Counted from the stretch's first letter, positions 1 to 7,569 are shown. The stretch: DNA of 13,244 nt from Bacteroidota bacterium (GCA_027021285.1 JALUUP010000174.1:1-13244); one strand, 5' to 3'. The notes: generated by a model not told the origin, from the letters alone. Translations and numbers: made by a program.

Positions 1-507
1 TATCGTGTCAACGTGAGCATTGGCAGCGGCTATTCCTACTACATCACCTCGCTCGAAATGAACAGCATGAACAAGCACTCGTTCAATGCTACCGCGAAGA
101 TCATGTGGCAGCCTGAACACCTGCTGCGGGTTGGAATCGAGTCGGGGTACCTTCCCCTCTATACCCTCGAAAGAAAGAACTTCCGCTCGAAATCCGGAAC
201 AACGGACGTTGCAATATCGCTCGACGCCGTACCCGTCATGCTTGTTTTCGCGATGGAGTTATACCCCGGTTTTGAAGTCAGCGCGGGACTTGGCGGCATG
301 ATCCTCTATTCATCGATGGAGTCGTTTGATAACAAGGTCGTGAGCTCAAGCTGGAGCAACGGGGTGGCGCTTGGTGTTGGCTGGATGACCCCGGTTGCTG
401 AAAAGGTCCATGTCGGCGGCGAAGTGAAATGGTACAACATCGCCAAGATCGAAGACTCCGCTGTTGTTGTGCAGGTGGCCCTGAAATACAATCTCCTCTC
501 GTATTAG
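1..507 (+). CDS. Probable outer-membrane beta-barrel protein, 3' end only
   Basis: The frame is open from the first base to a TAG at 505-507. The GTG at 13 is simply the first possible start inside the window and has no ribosome binding site, so the true start lies upstream and about 168 C-terminal residues are visible. The sequence alternates hydrophobic and polar residues in short strands separated by Gly/Ser/Asn-rich turns (for example GSGYSYYIT, LLRVGIESGYLPLY, VSAGLGGMILY, HVGGEVKWYNI). It ends in an aromatic residue (NLLSY), as outer-membrane barrels usually do. No enzyme motif is visible. The gene converges on the molybdoenzyme operon with 108 bp between the two stops. It could be a porin-like or OmpW/PorT-like protein of the FCB outer membrane. 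The barrel class is inferred from composition only; the family is not recognised. Confidence 0.6.
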   Translation, partial: YRVNVSIGSGYSYYITSLEMNSMNKHSFNATAKIMWQPEHLLRVGIESGYLPLYTLERKNFRSKSGTTDVAISLDAVPVMLVFAMELYPGFEVSAGLGGMILYSSMESFDNKVVSSSWSNGVALGVGWMTPVAEKVHVGGEVKWYNIAKIEDSAVVVQVALKYNLLSY

Positions 508-570
508 GCCGGATGTGGTTGTCGTAACGTACTGAACCCGGAGAAATCGTTTGGTCTGGGATGACTTCGC

Positions 571-616
571 ATACTTGTGCTCTCGCGGCAGAAAGCCTGC
601 CGAATAAGTCAAGTAT
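571..616. terminator. Nested inverted repeat between convergent genes, possible bidirectional terminator
   Basis: ATACTTG at 571-577 pairs perfectly with CAAGTAT at 610-616. Inside it, CGGCAG at 586-591 pairs perfectly with CTGCCG at 597-602 around a 5-base loop. It lies between the stop at 507 and the facing stop at 616-618, where a shared terminator is expected. No T-tract follows on either strand, so it is not a classical intrinsic terminator. The outer arm touches the stop codon of the TorD-like gene. Confidence 0.3.
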
Positions 617-1269
617 CAGTTATTCGTTGTTATTTCGCGGGAGAGATCGAAGGAGCAGTTTTCGCAGAAAGACAGGAGGCAATCGGCCAGGCTTGTGAAG
701 TATTCATGACTCGTGTTGTCTTTGATTTGCTTTGCAAACGGTGCGACCCATGGCAGAAGAATCTCCTCAAGGAATGATTCGGATAACGAGTTCACTTCTA
801 AGGCGTTATCAAGTGCGCCGTTTATGAGAAATGTTGCTTCATTCGAGACAAGGTAATACATGAACTCGAGTTCGGCGGAAATGTGGTCGGGAAGATCCTT
901 GAAGTCTTTGCTCTTGGTAAGACCGGCCATGATGTAGTAATCCATGGTCTTCAGAGTTGAATCTCCCATGAGCCTGCCTTCTTCCATGTAGAAGGAACCG
1001 TACGGCGGCGCAATGGTGCCGAAAGGACCGATGAACAGCCGCGTGAACTCGACGGCCAGTTTCTGGTAGTCCGCCGTCGCGATACGATCTGACATCATCC
1101 TTGCGTGTTCCGCTGCGCGTTTGTCAACGGATTCGAGAAAGCCGATGATGTCGCTGAAGAGAGCCGCATCGGATTGGATAGAGCTGGAGGGAAAAAGAAA
1201 AAGAGATGAGAGCGAATTGAACGCACTCGCTCTCATCTCCTCGCGTTGGATTACTTTGTCGTGAAGCAC
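616..1269 (-). CDS. TorD/NarJ-family molybdoenzyme maturation chaperone
   Basis: This 217-residue, all-helical-looking protein has the hallmarks of the TorD/DmsD/NarJ chaperones: an EFTRLFIGP segment near residue 75, PPYGSFYMEE just after it, and a PDHISAELEFM stretch in the middle. These cytoplasmic proteins bind the Tat leader and apo-form of a molybdoenzyme until cofactor and Fe-S clusters are inserted. It is the last gene of the operon and follows the Fe-S subunit gene by only 4 bases, so its client is almost certainly the catalytic subunit two genes upstream, the position that ArrD-type chaperones take in some arr operons. The start is ambiguous. GTG at 1267-1269 gives the full length but has no ribosome binding site. 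The ATG twelve codons in (1234-1236) has GAGGAG directly abutting it. Family assignment is firm; the client is inferred from position. Confidence 0.88.
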   Translation of the reverse strand: MLHDKVIQREEMRASAFNSLSSLFLFPSSSIQSDAALFSDIIGFLESVDKRAAEHARMMSDRIATADYQKLAVEFTRLFIGPFGTIAPPYGSFYMEEGRLMGDSTLKTMDYYIMAGLTKSKDFKDLPDHISAELEFMYYLVSNEATFLINGALDNALEVNSLSESFLEEILLPWVAPFAKQIKDNTSHEYFTSLADCLLSFCENCSFDLSREITTNN

Positions 1270-1273
1270 GGGC

Positions 1274-2059
1274 TCAGGATGTCATGAAATCGCGTATGTA
1301 ATAAACGTTCGGCTTCGTGCCATCTTCGCCCGCTTGCAGAAACTCTCCTTTGTTGTTCTTCAATCGCTTTCCCTGGTATTGGGTTACAAGCCGCCGGACT
1401 TCGCTGTTGGGATCGTCCATGTCGCCAACGGTACGGGCTTGTGCGGGACAGGATTCCACGCACCAGGGCTTTTCATTTTCCTTAATCCTGTGGTAACAGA
1501 ACATGCATTTCTCGACCTTCCCTGCCCTGCGAACACTGTTGTACGTGACACCGGTGTACTCGTTCAGGTCGGGCGGAATAGCACCGGCTTTATCGGAGGT
1601 CTGTTTCCCGGAAGCTGTACAGCCAGGGATTAGTTCCTTCGTATCGCGCCAGAACGGATGAACATCTTGATTAAAGAAGTTGAAACTGACGACGCTGTAC
1701 TTGGCGCCTTCTTTGTCAACGTCTTGGACGCTGAACGGGCAATGTACCTGGCATTGACGACAACCGATGCAGTTGTCCGTCTTGTGAAGCGTGAGCCCCT
1801 CAGGGCTTTTGTAGAGCGCCTTTGTGGGTTGGCCCAGGCAGAATTCGATACATGGCGCGTCCGTGCAGTGGTTGCAAAGCACCGGCAGGAACTTGTACTT
1901 CGGGTTCATGTAATCGCCGCTGGTCTCAGCGTAGTAATCCGCCCAGTTGAACGTCTGTCCGTTCTTCCTGTTCTCGGTGTTGTTTTCCGTTTTGCAGGAA
2001 AGAGCACATGCACCGCACCCGACGCATTTTCTCAAGTCTATGACCATTGCAAGCTGCAT
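1274..2059 (-). CDS. arrB: Four-cluster ferredoxin-type subunit of the molybdoenzyme (ArrB/PsrB/NrfC-like)
   Basis: This 261-residue electron-transfer subunit carries four cysteine groups, as expected for four [4Fe-4S] clusters: C12-C15-C18-C22, C62-C65-C70-C74, C97-C100-C103-C107 and C185-C188-C200-C204. The N-terminus MVIDLRKCVGCGAC, the CKTENNT just after it, and the C-terminal GTKPNVYYIRDF resemble ArrB as I remember that family. An insertion between the third and fourth cluster groups makes it longer than PsrB or NrfC. It has no signal peptide, so it would travel through Tat bound to the catalytic subunit. The start is well supported: AGGAG precedes ATG 2057-2059 by 5 bases. The gene follows the catalytic gene by 16 bp and precedes the chaperone by 4 bp. 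The DMSO-reductase-family beta-subunit role is secure. The ArrB label and symbol depend on the partner's substrate, which is not proven. Confidence 0.85.
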   Translation of the reverse strand: MQLAMVIDLRKCVGCGACALSCKTENNTENRKNGQTFNWADYYAETSGDYMNPKYKFLPVLCNHCTDAPCIEFCLGQPTKALYKSPEGLTLHKTDNCIGCRQCQVHCPFSVQDVDKEGAKYSVVSFNFFNQDVHPFWRDTKELIPGCTASGKQTSDKAGAIPPDLNEYTGVTYNSVRRAGKVEKCMFCYHRIKENEKPWCVESCPAQARTVGDMDDPNSEVRRLVTQYQGKRLKNNKGEFLQAGEDGTKPNVYYIRDFMTS

Positions 2060-2075
2060 GATTTTCTCCTGTTGA

Positions 2076-4913
2076 TTACCTGGTTACGGTGAATTTTTGT
2101 GTCTTGACGAAATCGCCGGATATCATTTTGCAGAAGTACGTCCCCGGCGGCACGCTGTTGAGATCAATGTTGACGATATGGGTGCCGGCGTCATATCGAG
2201 CCTGCGATATCCGTCTGATTCGTACACCAATGCTGTTATACAGTTCGATGGTAACAGTGGCAGCTGTTGACGTGTAAACAGACACATGCGCTTGATCGGC
2301 AGTAGTCGGATTTGGATAGACAAGTCCAAGGTCGAAATCCACGGGGGTCTGTTCGGGTTTGACCGAGGTGACTTTCTGAATATCAACACCGAAGAATCCT
2401 CCGTTCCTCGCCGAGCTTCCTGATAAGCGCTCATATTCTTCGGGTATGAAATCATTGTTATTCTTTCCCCGCGGGACAGCTTTCTTGTAATCCTTGGCCG
2501 CAACCTTTCCGTATGCCCAATGTCCCTGTCCGTAACACTTCGTGACGACCCCCGGCGGAATACCAGGCCATACCCGTGCAACTACTGTAAATTGGGTGAC
2601 GGGAGACTTGACGGTAACGGTATCACCGTCTTTGATTCCCAGGTTCTTCGCGTCAGTCGGATTGATTTTCAAAACATCTTCCCACCGCGAGTCGCCGGGA
2701 TCAACGAGCTTGAGCTCGTTGTACCAGTTCGTGTTCTGGCTTCTCCCTTCGCGGTTGAGCCGGGATTTGTAATCAACGAAATCGAAGGGGTACAGTCCTT
2801 TGCTTCCGATTCGCAGCGGCGGTTCGTAATGTGGAACGAACGCAAGGTCTCCCTTCGCCAGGTAATTGCACGCGGTCAACACTTCGTCGATGGTCTTGGA
2901 GTGCTTGTCAGCATGTGCTTTCAGCGCTTTCTTGAGGGTTTCACTGTAGAACTCGAATTTCTTTGTTACCGTATGCATGTCGCCCCAGGACTCACGGAAG
3001 ACCTTTTCCGCCGAGTTGACGATTCCGATTTTCTTGAAGTTCTCCCATCCACCGATAGTGTCGTAGGCTGGTTTTGCAAAGATTTTTGCCGCGTACTCGG
3101 TAAATTCTTTTTCGTTCGTCGGTTTTGCTCCCGAATCAGGGTCGGCGAATTCAGTTTTGTAGAAATCGAGAAGGTTGGTAAAACCCTTCTGGGCGAGTTT
3201 CTCTGCAAGAAGCCAGGGGATTTCCGATTCGTCCGCCCGCACGTCCCAGAGGCGCTCGACAACGGGTTGCTGGATCGAGAAGAAGCCGTACCTGTTTCCC
3301 ATGTTGCTGCTGACGGATAACTTTTCCGCCGCGCTGAACGCGGCCGGGAGCACGATATCGGCGAACTGGGTCATCTCCGAGGCGTTCGTGGTAATGTGGA
3401 CGTAGAACGGGATCTTCGCCATCGCCTTGTCCCACAAATCCGTCTGGTAGCCGGAAAAATTGTGATTGACCCAGTACCCGATGGCAAGCTTGATGTCGTA
3501 CGGGTCTTCGTCGATGATCGCCTGTGCGGTTCGGTTGGTGACGACACCTCCTCCGCTCTTGCCTTTTTTCATCGCCGGAAATTCCAGGTACCCGCGCTGG
3601 TCGATTTTCTTGTTCGCGAGACCTGTTTTTGCAACCTCGTCCTCGTAGGATGAGTACGACGGGAATTTACCCGTGCTTACCTTCGGAGGATACAATGTCC
3701 CGCCTTCGTTGTCCGCGGATCCGAGCAGACCGTTCAACGCGTGAATAGCCATTGCGGTGTAACCGCCTCTTGGAGACATGCAAGCGCCCGGACCCAGCCA
3801 TACGGCGACATTCGGAGCAGCCTCGGCCATCTTCGTCGCGGCATCGATGATTTTGCTGACGGGGATGCCGGTAATACGCGCGGCCCATGCGGGCGTCCGG
3901 TCTTTGAGTTCAAGGTTCCACCATTTGACCAGGCCGTTTGTGTGTTTCTCCTGGAACGCGGATTCGTTGACGGTCTGGCCGGCGACGAACTTGTTGACGC
4001 CGTCGGTGAAATCTCCGACGAATTCTTTGTACCATAAACCTTTTGTAAGAATAACATGCGCGAGCGCGCTTGCCAGCGCCCCGTCTTCTCCGGGTTTAAC
4101 AGCCAACCATGAATGGGACTTCAACGCGGAGGGACTCATCCTGGGATCAACGGTAATAAGGTGCCCGTTATCGACAACCTTGTAAATCCGGTTGATGATG
4201 TTTGGAAGCTGCCTGTTGGAAGAGAGGGGATCGGTGCCCCACAGTACCAGGCACTTGGTGGCGTCGAGGTCGTACGACCTGTAGCTCCAATGCCCCTCGG
4301 TGTAATAGGGTCCGAATTTCTCCGCCTCCGCGCAGTTCGCGCTGTGCGAGATAGCATTTGGAGAACCGAATATTTTCGGTATTCCATAGTAAATAATGTT
4401 TCTCAGGTACGGAGAGTACCGGCCCCGGAGAAGCAGGAATTTATGCGTCTCCTTGTTGTTCCGTAACTCCATCATCTTCGTCGCGATTGTATCCAACGCC
4501 TCATCCCATGTGATGGGTACGAATCCCGGATCGATACCCCGTCCTTTCTGGGTACTTGTTCTCTTCATCGGGACCTTGATCCTGTCCGGATCGTAGAGCT
4601 GCTGAACAAGAAGATGTCCCTTCGGACAAACATATCCGTGGTTGACCTTGGAGTTCGGGTTCCCGCGTACTTTGGAGGCTCTTCCGTTCTGGACAAAGAT
4701 CTCGATGGCGCACCAGGCCGTGCAGCCTTGGCACGTCGTCGGGATCCACTTGCCGGCAACAGAAGACGTGAAATTTTTCACGTCGGACTTCTCAAAGGCG
4801 CGGAGAGTCGTGTGCGACATCATACTGAGAGCCGAAACCGAGATGGCTCCCGCCTTCAGGAATTTCCGTCGGCTGAGAGGCTTTCTTGATAATGTAGTAA
4901 TGGGACTTTTCAT
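2076..4913 (-). CDS. arrA: ArrA-like molybdopterin oxidoreductase with Tat signal and C-terminal T9SS sorting domain
   Basis: Catalytic subunit of the DMSO reductase superfamily, 945 residues from ATG 4911-4913; an ATG four codons upstream (4923-4925) is equally possible. In order: a twin-arginine signal (SRRKFLK, residues 14-20, then a hydrophobic stretch); an Fe-S motif C61-x2-C64-x3-C68-x27-C96; FVPITWDEAL near 132-140; ISHSANCAEAEKFG with C194 as likely Mo ligand; a C-terminal molybdopterin dinucleotide-binding region. YYTEGxWxY (203-211) and WWNxELKDRTP (331-341) match segments I remember as conserved enough in respiratory arsenate reductase ArrA to serve as diagnostic primer sites. From about residue 862 there is an 80-residue beta-rich tail with YPNP, PPGTYFCKM and a basic-ended KTQKFTVTR, the pattern of a type A T9SS sorting domain. 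ArrA proteins end before such a tail. First gene of a three-gene operon. Arsenate is the leading substrate guess; tetrathionate, polysulfide or another oxyanion is possible. Confidence 0.88.
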   Translation of the reverse strand: MKSPITTLSRKPLSRRKFLKAGAISVSALSMMSHTTLRAFEKSDVKNFTSSVAGKWIPTTCQGCTAWCAIEIFVQNGRASKVRGNPNSKVNHGYVCPKGHLLVQQLYDPDRIKVPMKRTSTQKGRGIDPGFVPITWDEALDTIATKMMELRNNKETHKFLLLRGRYSPYLRNIIYYGIPKIFGSPNAISHSANCAEAEKFGPYYTEGHWSYRSYDLDATKCLVLWGTDPLSSNRQLPNIINRIYKVVDNGHLITVDPRMSPSALKSHSWLAVKPGEDGALASALAHVILTKGLWYKEFVGDFTDGVNKFVAGQTVNESAFQEKHTNGLVKWWNLELKDRTPAWAARITGIPVSKIIDAATKMAEAAPNVAVWLGPGACMSPRGGYTAMAIHALNGLLGSADNEGGTLYPPKVSTGKFPSYSSYEDEVAKTGLANKKIDQRGYLEFPAMKKGKSGGGVVTNRTAQAIIDEDPYDIKLAIGYWVNHNFSGYQTDLWDKAMAKIPFYVHITTNASEMTQFADIVLPAAFSAAEKLSVSSNMGNRYGFFSIQQPVVERLWDVRADESEIPWLLAEKLAQKGFTNLLDFYKTEFADPDSGAKPTNEKEFTEYAAKIFAKPAYDTIGGWENFKKIGIVNSAEKVFRESWGDMHTVTKKFEFYSETLKKALKAHADKHSKTIDEVLTACNYLAKGDLAFVPHYEPPLRIGSKGLYPFDFVDYKSRLNREGRSQNTNWYNELKLVDPGDSRWEDVLKINPTDAKNLGIKDGDTVTVKSPVTQFTVVARVWPGIPPGVVTKCYGQGHWAYGKVAAKDYKKAVPRGKNNNDFIPEEYERLSGSSARNGGFFGVDIQKVTSVKPEQTPVDFDLGLVYPNPTTADQAHVSVYTSTAATVTIELYNSIGVRIRRISQARYDAGTHIVNIDLNSVPPGTYFCKMISGDFVKTQKFTVTR

Positions 4914-5103
4914 ATGGTTACCCATCTTGATAGTGGAGTGATAGGGGTTGTGAGTTCGGGGTTGGAAAAAGTTATTGAGAAGGATTGAAAAAGCTCGGAG
5001 TCGGCACGGAAACAAAGATCGCCGATGGTATCTCCAAGTGGAATGAGGGGGTGTAGCTTTTCGAGAGAATCGTTTCCTTGCATGTCGGGCGTACTCTCTT
5101 TTT

Positions 5104-5120
5104 AATCCTTAGAAAGGATT
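5104..5120. promoter_or_regulatory. Perfect 7+3+7 inverted repeat, candidate operator
   Basis: AATCCTT (5104-5110), AGA, AAGGATT (5114-5120) is a perfect dyad in the divergent non-coding region, about 190 bp upstream of the molybdoenzyme start. A dyad of this size suits a homodimeric regulator. It does not match the FNR/CRP consensus TTGAT-N4-ATCAA. On the - strand the hairpin is followed by AAAAA rather than T, so it is not a terminator for that direction. The role is inferred from symmetry and position only. Confidence 0.35.
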
Positions 5121-5190
5121 GGCGATTGGTGCTCCGTTGTTGTGGAAGATAAATCGAGGCCCCCGGATTCGATCTATCGGTTCTGAAGAC

Positions 5191-5219
5191 AATATAATAT
5201 TAAATGGTAAATACTACAA
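5191..5219 (-). promoter_or_regulatory. Candidate sigma70-type promoter for the molybdoenzyme operon
   Basis: Read on the - strand, TTGTAG (5219-5214) and TATATT (5196-5191) are separated by exactly 17 bases. This resembles -35 and -10 boxes pointing toward the molybdoenzyme gene. It would give a leader of roughly 270 bases that contains the inverted repeat at 5104-5120. AT-rich DNA yields such matches by chance, and FCB bacteria often use a different -7 element, so the call is weak. Confidence 0.22.
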
Positions 5220-5345
5220 TAGCGTTAAAAAAAGCGACGGAAAGAAATTTAGTTAAAAATAATGTTTTATATCATACATAGTCCTGTTTGTAAATATTAT
5301 GTTTCCGTGAAGAATGCGTATCGACGCAGCGTCCACGGGTTGGCA

Positions 5346-5900
5346 ATGAGAGCGACGGCCGTGGAACAGGGGGTCACAGTTGCTTCACGGCAGCTTGGGA
5401 AGCTGTTTGCAGGAATACGCGATCCTGCTATTTTAGAAATCGAAATGCTTTCCCGTCTTGATATTCGAACGATCGATATCACCGTGTTCGCGATTGCCAA
5501 CCTGGTGAACGTTCTCCTGGCCGTAATGTTCGTGTGCCGGGCGCAAGGCATGGGAAAGGCCGAGCAGGTCCTGGGCCTGGTTTTTCTTGTCCTGGTCATC
5601 CCGGTGGCCCTGGCCGCCATTCGTAATTTCGCCAGCGGGCGTGATTGGTGGACGGTTGTTCTTCCAACATTGCTCGTGCTGTTTGGCGTCGTCGAGCTGG
5701 TGTTGGACGTTATTCTGAAATCGGATTTTCGCGTTACCCGTTGGTTGTGGCCGTACATTGTGTTGTATTACCTTGCCTTGCTTGGCATGGTCGGATATTC
5801 CTTCCTCGCGGGAAGAACGTTCGGTTTCATCACCCTCTCCACGTACTTCCTGAATCTCTTCGCCACGTGGTATTCATATGGCAAGGTGGGACATGGATGA
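5346..5900 (+). CDS. Multi-pass membrane protein of unknown function
   Basis: From ATG 5346 this is 184 residues. Five hydrophobic segments can be picked out: ITVFAIANLVNVLLAVMFVC, VLGLVFLVLVIPVALAAI, VVLPTLLVLFGVVELVLDVIL, the region starting WLWPYIVLYYLALLGMVGY, and ITLSTYFLNLFATWY. Connecting loops are short and there is no catalytic or metal-binding motif. The start is uncertain. ATG 5346 lacks a clear ribosome binding site, ATG 5445 just before the first membrane segment is also plausible, and the ATG at 5262 lies in AT-rich non-coding-like DNA. It begins a + strand run of membrane genes, and the glycosyltransferase gene starts 69 bp downstream, so they may be co-transcribed. The family is not recognised. 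Confidence 0.7.
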   Translation: MRATAVEQGVTVASRQLGKLFAGIRDPAILEIEMLSRLDIRTIDITVFAIANLVNVLLAVMFVCRAQGMGKAEQVLGLVFLVLVIPVALAAIRNFASGRDWWTVVLPTLLVLFGVVELVLDVILKSDFRVTRWLWPYIVLYYLALLGMVGYSFLAGRTFGFITLSTYFLNLFATWYSYGKVGHG

Positions 5901-5969
5901 TAATGCGGGAATGGGATATCCAAGTAGATTCGCGATTCGTTGGCAGGGATATCAAGGAGGGGGGTAATC

Positions 5970-7496
5970 GTGAACCGGCAACAGGTCAATTTTTCATTCA
6001 CCGCGCGTAGCGTTCGGTTTATACTGGTTGCGCTGGCCATGGGGTTTATCGGAGTGTATGTGGCTGTCGCTTTGAGTCGCGTTGCGTACCCGTACGAGCT
6101 GGAATGGATGGAAGGAGGAGTTCTTGAACACGTGGCACGGTTGGTGTCGGGGAAGGATCTGTACGTGGAACCGTCCCTCGAATTCACGCCTTTTGTTTAC
6201 ACACCCCTATACTATTACGTGAGCGCCGGGTTTGTCGAGGTCTTCGGCCCCGGTTTCTTCCCTCTTCGTCTTGTATCGTTCCTGGCGTCGCTGGGAAGCA
6301 TGGTTGTTTTGTTCGGTTTCGTCCGAAAGGAAACGGGTTCGGCGGTCCTGGGCGTCTTGTCGGTGGGTCTCTTTTCCGCCGCCTTCAAAATCAGCGGTGC
6401 GTGGTATGATATTGCCCGCGTCGATTCCCTTTTTATCTTGCTCCTGCTGGCAAGCGTGTACGTTGTCCGCTTTTCCCCGTCCTTTCGCGGGTTGTTGCTT
6501 GCAGGCGCGCTCATATCCCTCTCTGTCCTGACAAAACAGATTGCCGTTGTCGTTGGCGTGGCCATGAGCGTGTACAGCATCGTGTTTCTGCCCAGGAACG
6601 TGCGGTTCGTCTATCCCCTCGCCGTGATTATTATAGCGGGATCTCTCACGCTGGTATTGAACCGGGTCAACGACGGTTGGTTCTGGTACTACGTGTTCGA
6701 ACTTCCGCGACAACACCCGTTGAGCATGAAAAGACTGTTGGGGTTCTGGATACAGGACATGGGAATGTTGACCGTCGCGTTCAGCGTATCCCTGGTGTAC
6801 CCCGTCTCGCTGCTCCGTGGAAGGAATTGGAAAAAAGCCGGGTTCTACGCTTTGCTGATGACCGGCATGGTTGGTGCGTCGTGGATTGCCCGCATGCATA
6901 CGGGAAACTATAGCAATGTTCTGATCCCCGCTTTTGCCGTCACCGCTCTTGTTTTTCCACTCGGATTGCGGGCGTTGGTACCGGATGTCTTTTCCGGCGC
7001 CCGTACGGACGGAGCGGGATCGGAAAAGCGTTTTGCGTTGTCCGATTACCTGGTGGTGTTTGTCTGTATCGGCCAGTTCGTCAACCTGGTTTACAATCCC
7101 TTCGCACAGGTGCCGTCCGCGGAAGACAGAATCGCCGGCGACAACCTCGTTCGAAAAATCGAGAAAATTGATGGAGACGTGTTCATTCCCTGTCACGGGT
7201 ACCTTTCCATCCTGTCCGGCAAGAAATCCTATGCGCATGTCATGGCGCTGTCGGACGTTATTCGAAGCGAGGACATCGTGCAAAGAAAGCGTTTGATGGA
7301 GCAACTTGCGGGCGCGTTCCGGAGACAAGAATTCAGCGCTGTTATACTTGGCGGAGAAGACCGGTTGGGAATGAAACATGAAGTCGAACGGTGGTATCTT
7401 TTACAGGGCAGGGTTTTCAAAGATGGCGATGTATTTTATCCTGTAACGGGGGCGTTATGGCGCCCGGAATATCTTTACGTTCCTGGGATTGAATGA
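5970..7496 (+). CDS. GT-C family (GT39/ArnT-like) integral membrane glycosyltransferase
   Basis: This 508-residue polytopic membrane protein has the layout of dolichyl/polyprenyl-phosphate-sugar transferases (PMT_2/ArnT-like). An N-terminal membrane helix (about 16-36) is followed by an acidic first external loop, YELEWMEGG (42-50), where GT-C enzymes keep catalytic carboxylates. Next come FVYTPLYYY (75-83), a second loop WYDIARVDS (145-153) with the Arg-x-Asp pattern usual in the family, several further helices, and a soluble C-terminal part from about residue 360. Such enzymes move a sugar from a polyprenyl phosphate to lipid or protein on the outer face of the inner membrane. The start is GTG 5970, preceded by a strong AAGGAGG; the longer frame from TTG 5940 has no support. 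Donor and acceptor cannot be inferred, and the neighbours do not name a pathway. Confidence 0.78.
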   Translation: MNRQQVNFSFTARSVRFILVALAMGFIGVYVAVALSRVAYPYELEWMEGGVLEHVARLVSGKDLYVEPSLEFTPFVYTPLYYYVSAGFVEVFGPGFFPLRLVSFLASLGSMVVLFGFVRKETGSAVLGVLSVGLFSAAFKISGAWYDIARVDSLFILLLLASVYVVRFSPSFRGLLLAGALISLSVLTKQIAVVVGVAMSVYSIVFLPRNVRFVYPLAVIIIAGSLTLVLNRVNDGWFWYYVFELPRQHPLSMKRLLGFWIQDMGMLTVAFSVSLVYPVSLLRGRNWKKAGFYALLMTGMVGASWIARMHTGNYSNVLIPAFAVTALVFPLGLRALVPDVFSGARTDGAGSEKRFALSDYLVVFVCIGQFVNLVYNPFAQVPSAEDRIAGDNLVRKIEKIDGDVFIPCHGYLSILSGKKSYAHVMALSDVIRSEDIVQRKRLMEQLAGAFRRQEFSAVILGGEDRLGMKHEVERWYLLQGRVFKDGDVFYPVTGALWRPEYLYVPGIE

Positions 7497-7498
7497 GT

Positions 7499-7520
7499 CG
7501 CGGGAGCGCGGAATCCCGCG
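7499..7520 (+). terminator. GC-rich hairpin just after the glycosyltransferase stop
   Basis: CGCGGGA (7499-7505) and TCCCGCG (7514-7520) form a perfect 7-bp stem with an 8-base loop, three bases after the TGA at 7494-7496. No T-run follows, so it may act as an attenuator or mRNA-stability element within the + strand cluster rather than as a terminator. Confidence 0.28.
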
Positions 7521-7569
7521 GGAACGAATCCGGTTTCTAATAGTCATTCCACGAAGCAAAAGGAGTATC

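Larger units (their letters stand above)
4914..5345. other. Divergent non-coding region between molybdoenzyme operon and membrane-protein gene
   Basis: About 430 bases without a convincing gene separate two divergently transcribed units. The part next to the molybdoenzyme gene is of average composition. Positions 5185-5300 are markedly AT-rich (runs such as AATATAATATTAAAT and TTAGTTAAAAATAATG), unlike the GC-rich coding DNA on both sides, which is typical of promoters. It contains the inverted repeat at 5104-5120 and the candidate promoter at 5191-5219, both listed separately. The frame can be read upstream on the + strand from ATG 5262, but those codons lie in the AT-rich stretch and do not look coding. 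Confidence 0.6.

Noticed and set aside
2520..3320. Open frame on the + strand (266 codons) across the molybdoenzyme
   Set aside because: It is antisense to the catalytic domain of the molybdoenzyme and resembles no family.
4914..5015. N-terminal extension of the molybdoenzyme to 5015
   Set aside because: It would put 34 residues before a Tat leader that already has normal length from ATG 4913 or 4925.
5119..5133. Sigma54 promoter in TTGGCGATTGGTGCT
   Set aside because: The GG and GC pairs are 10 bases apart rather than the 12 required, and the flanking consensus is poor.
5262..5345. N-terminal extension of the membrane protein to ATG 5262
   Set aside because: The extra 28 codons lie in AT-rich DNA unlike the coding part, add no membrane segment and have no ribosome binding site.
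6207..7379. Long open frame on the - strand (390 codons) under the glycosyltransferase
   Set aside because: It is antisense to a well-supported membrane enzyme. Its translation is rich in His, Gln and Arg with no motif, as expected of a reverse-frame shadow.
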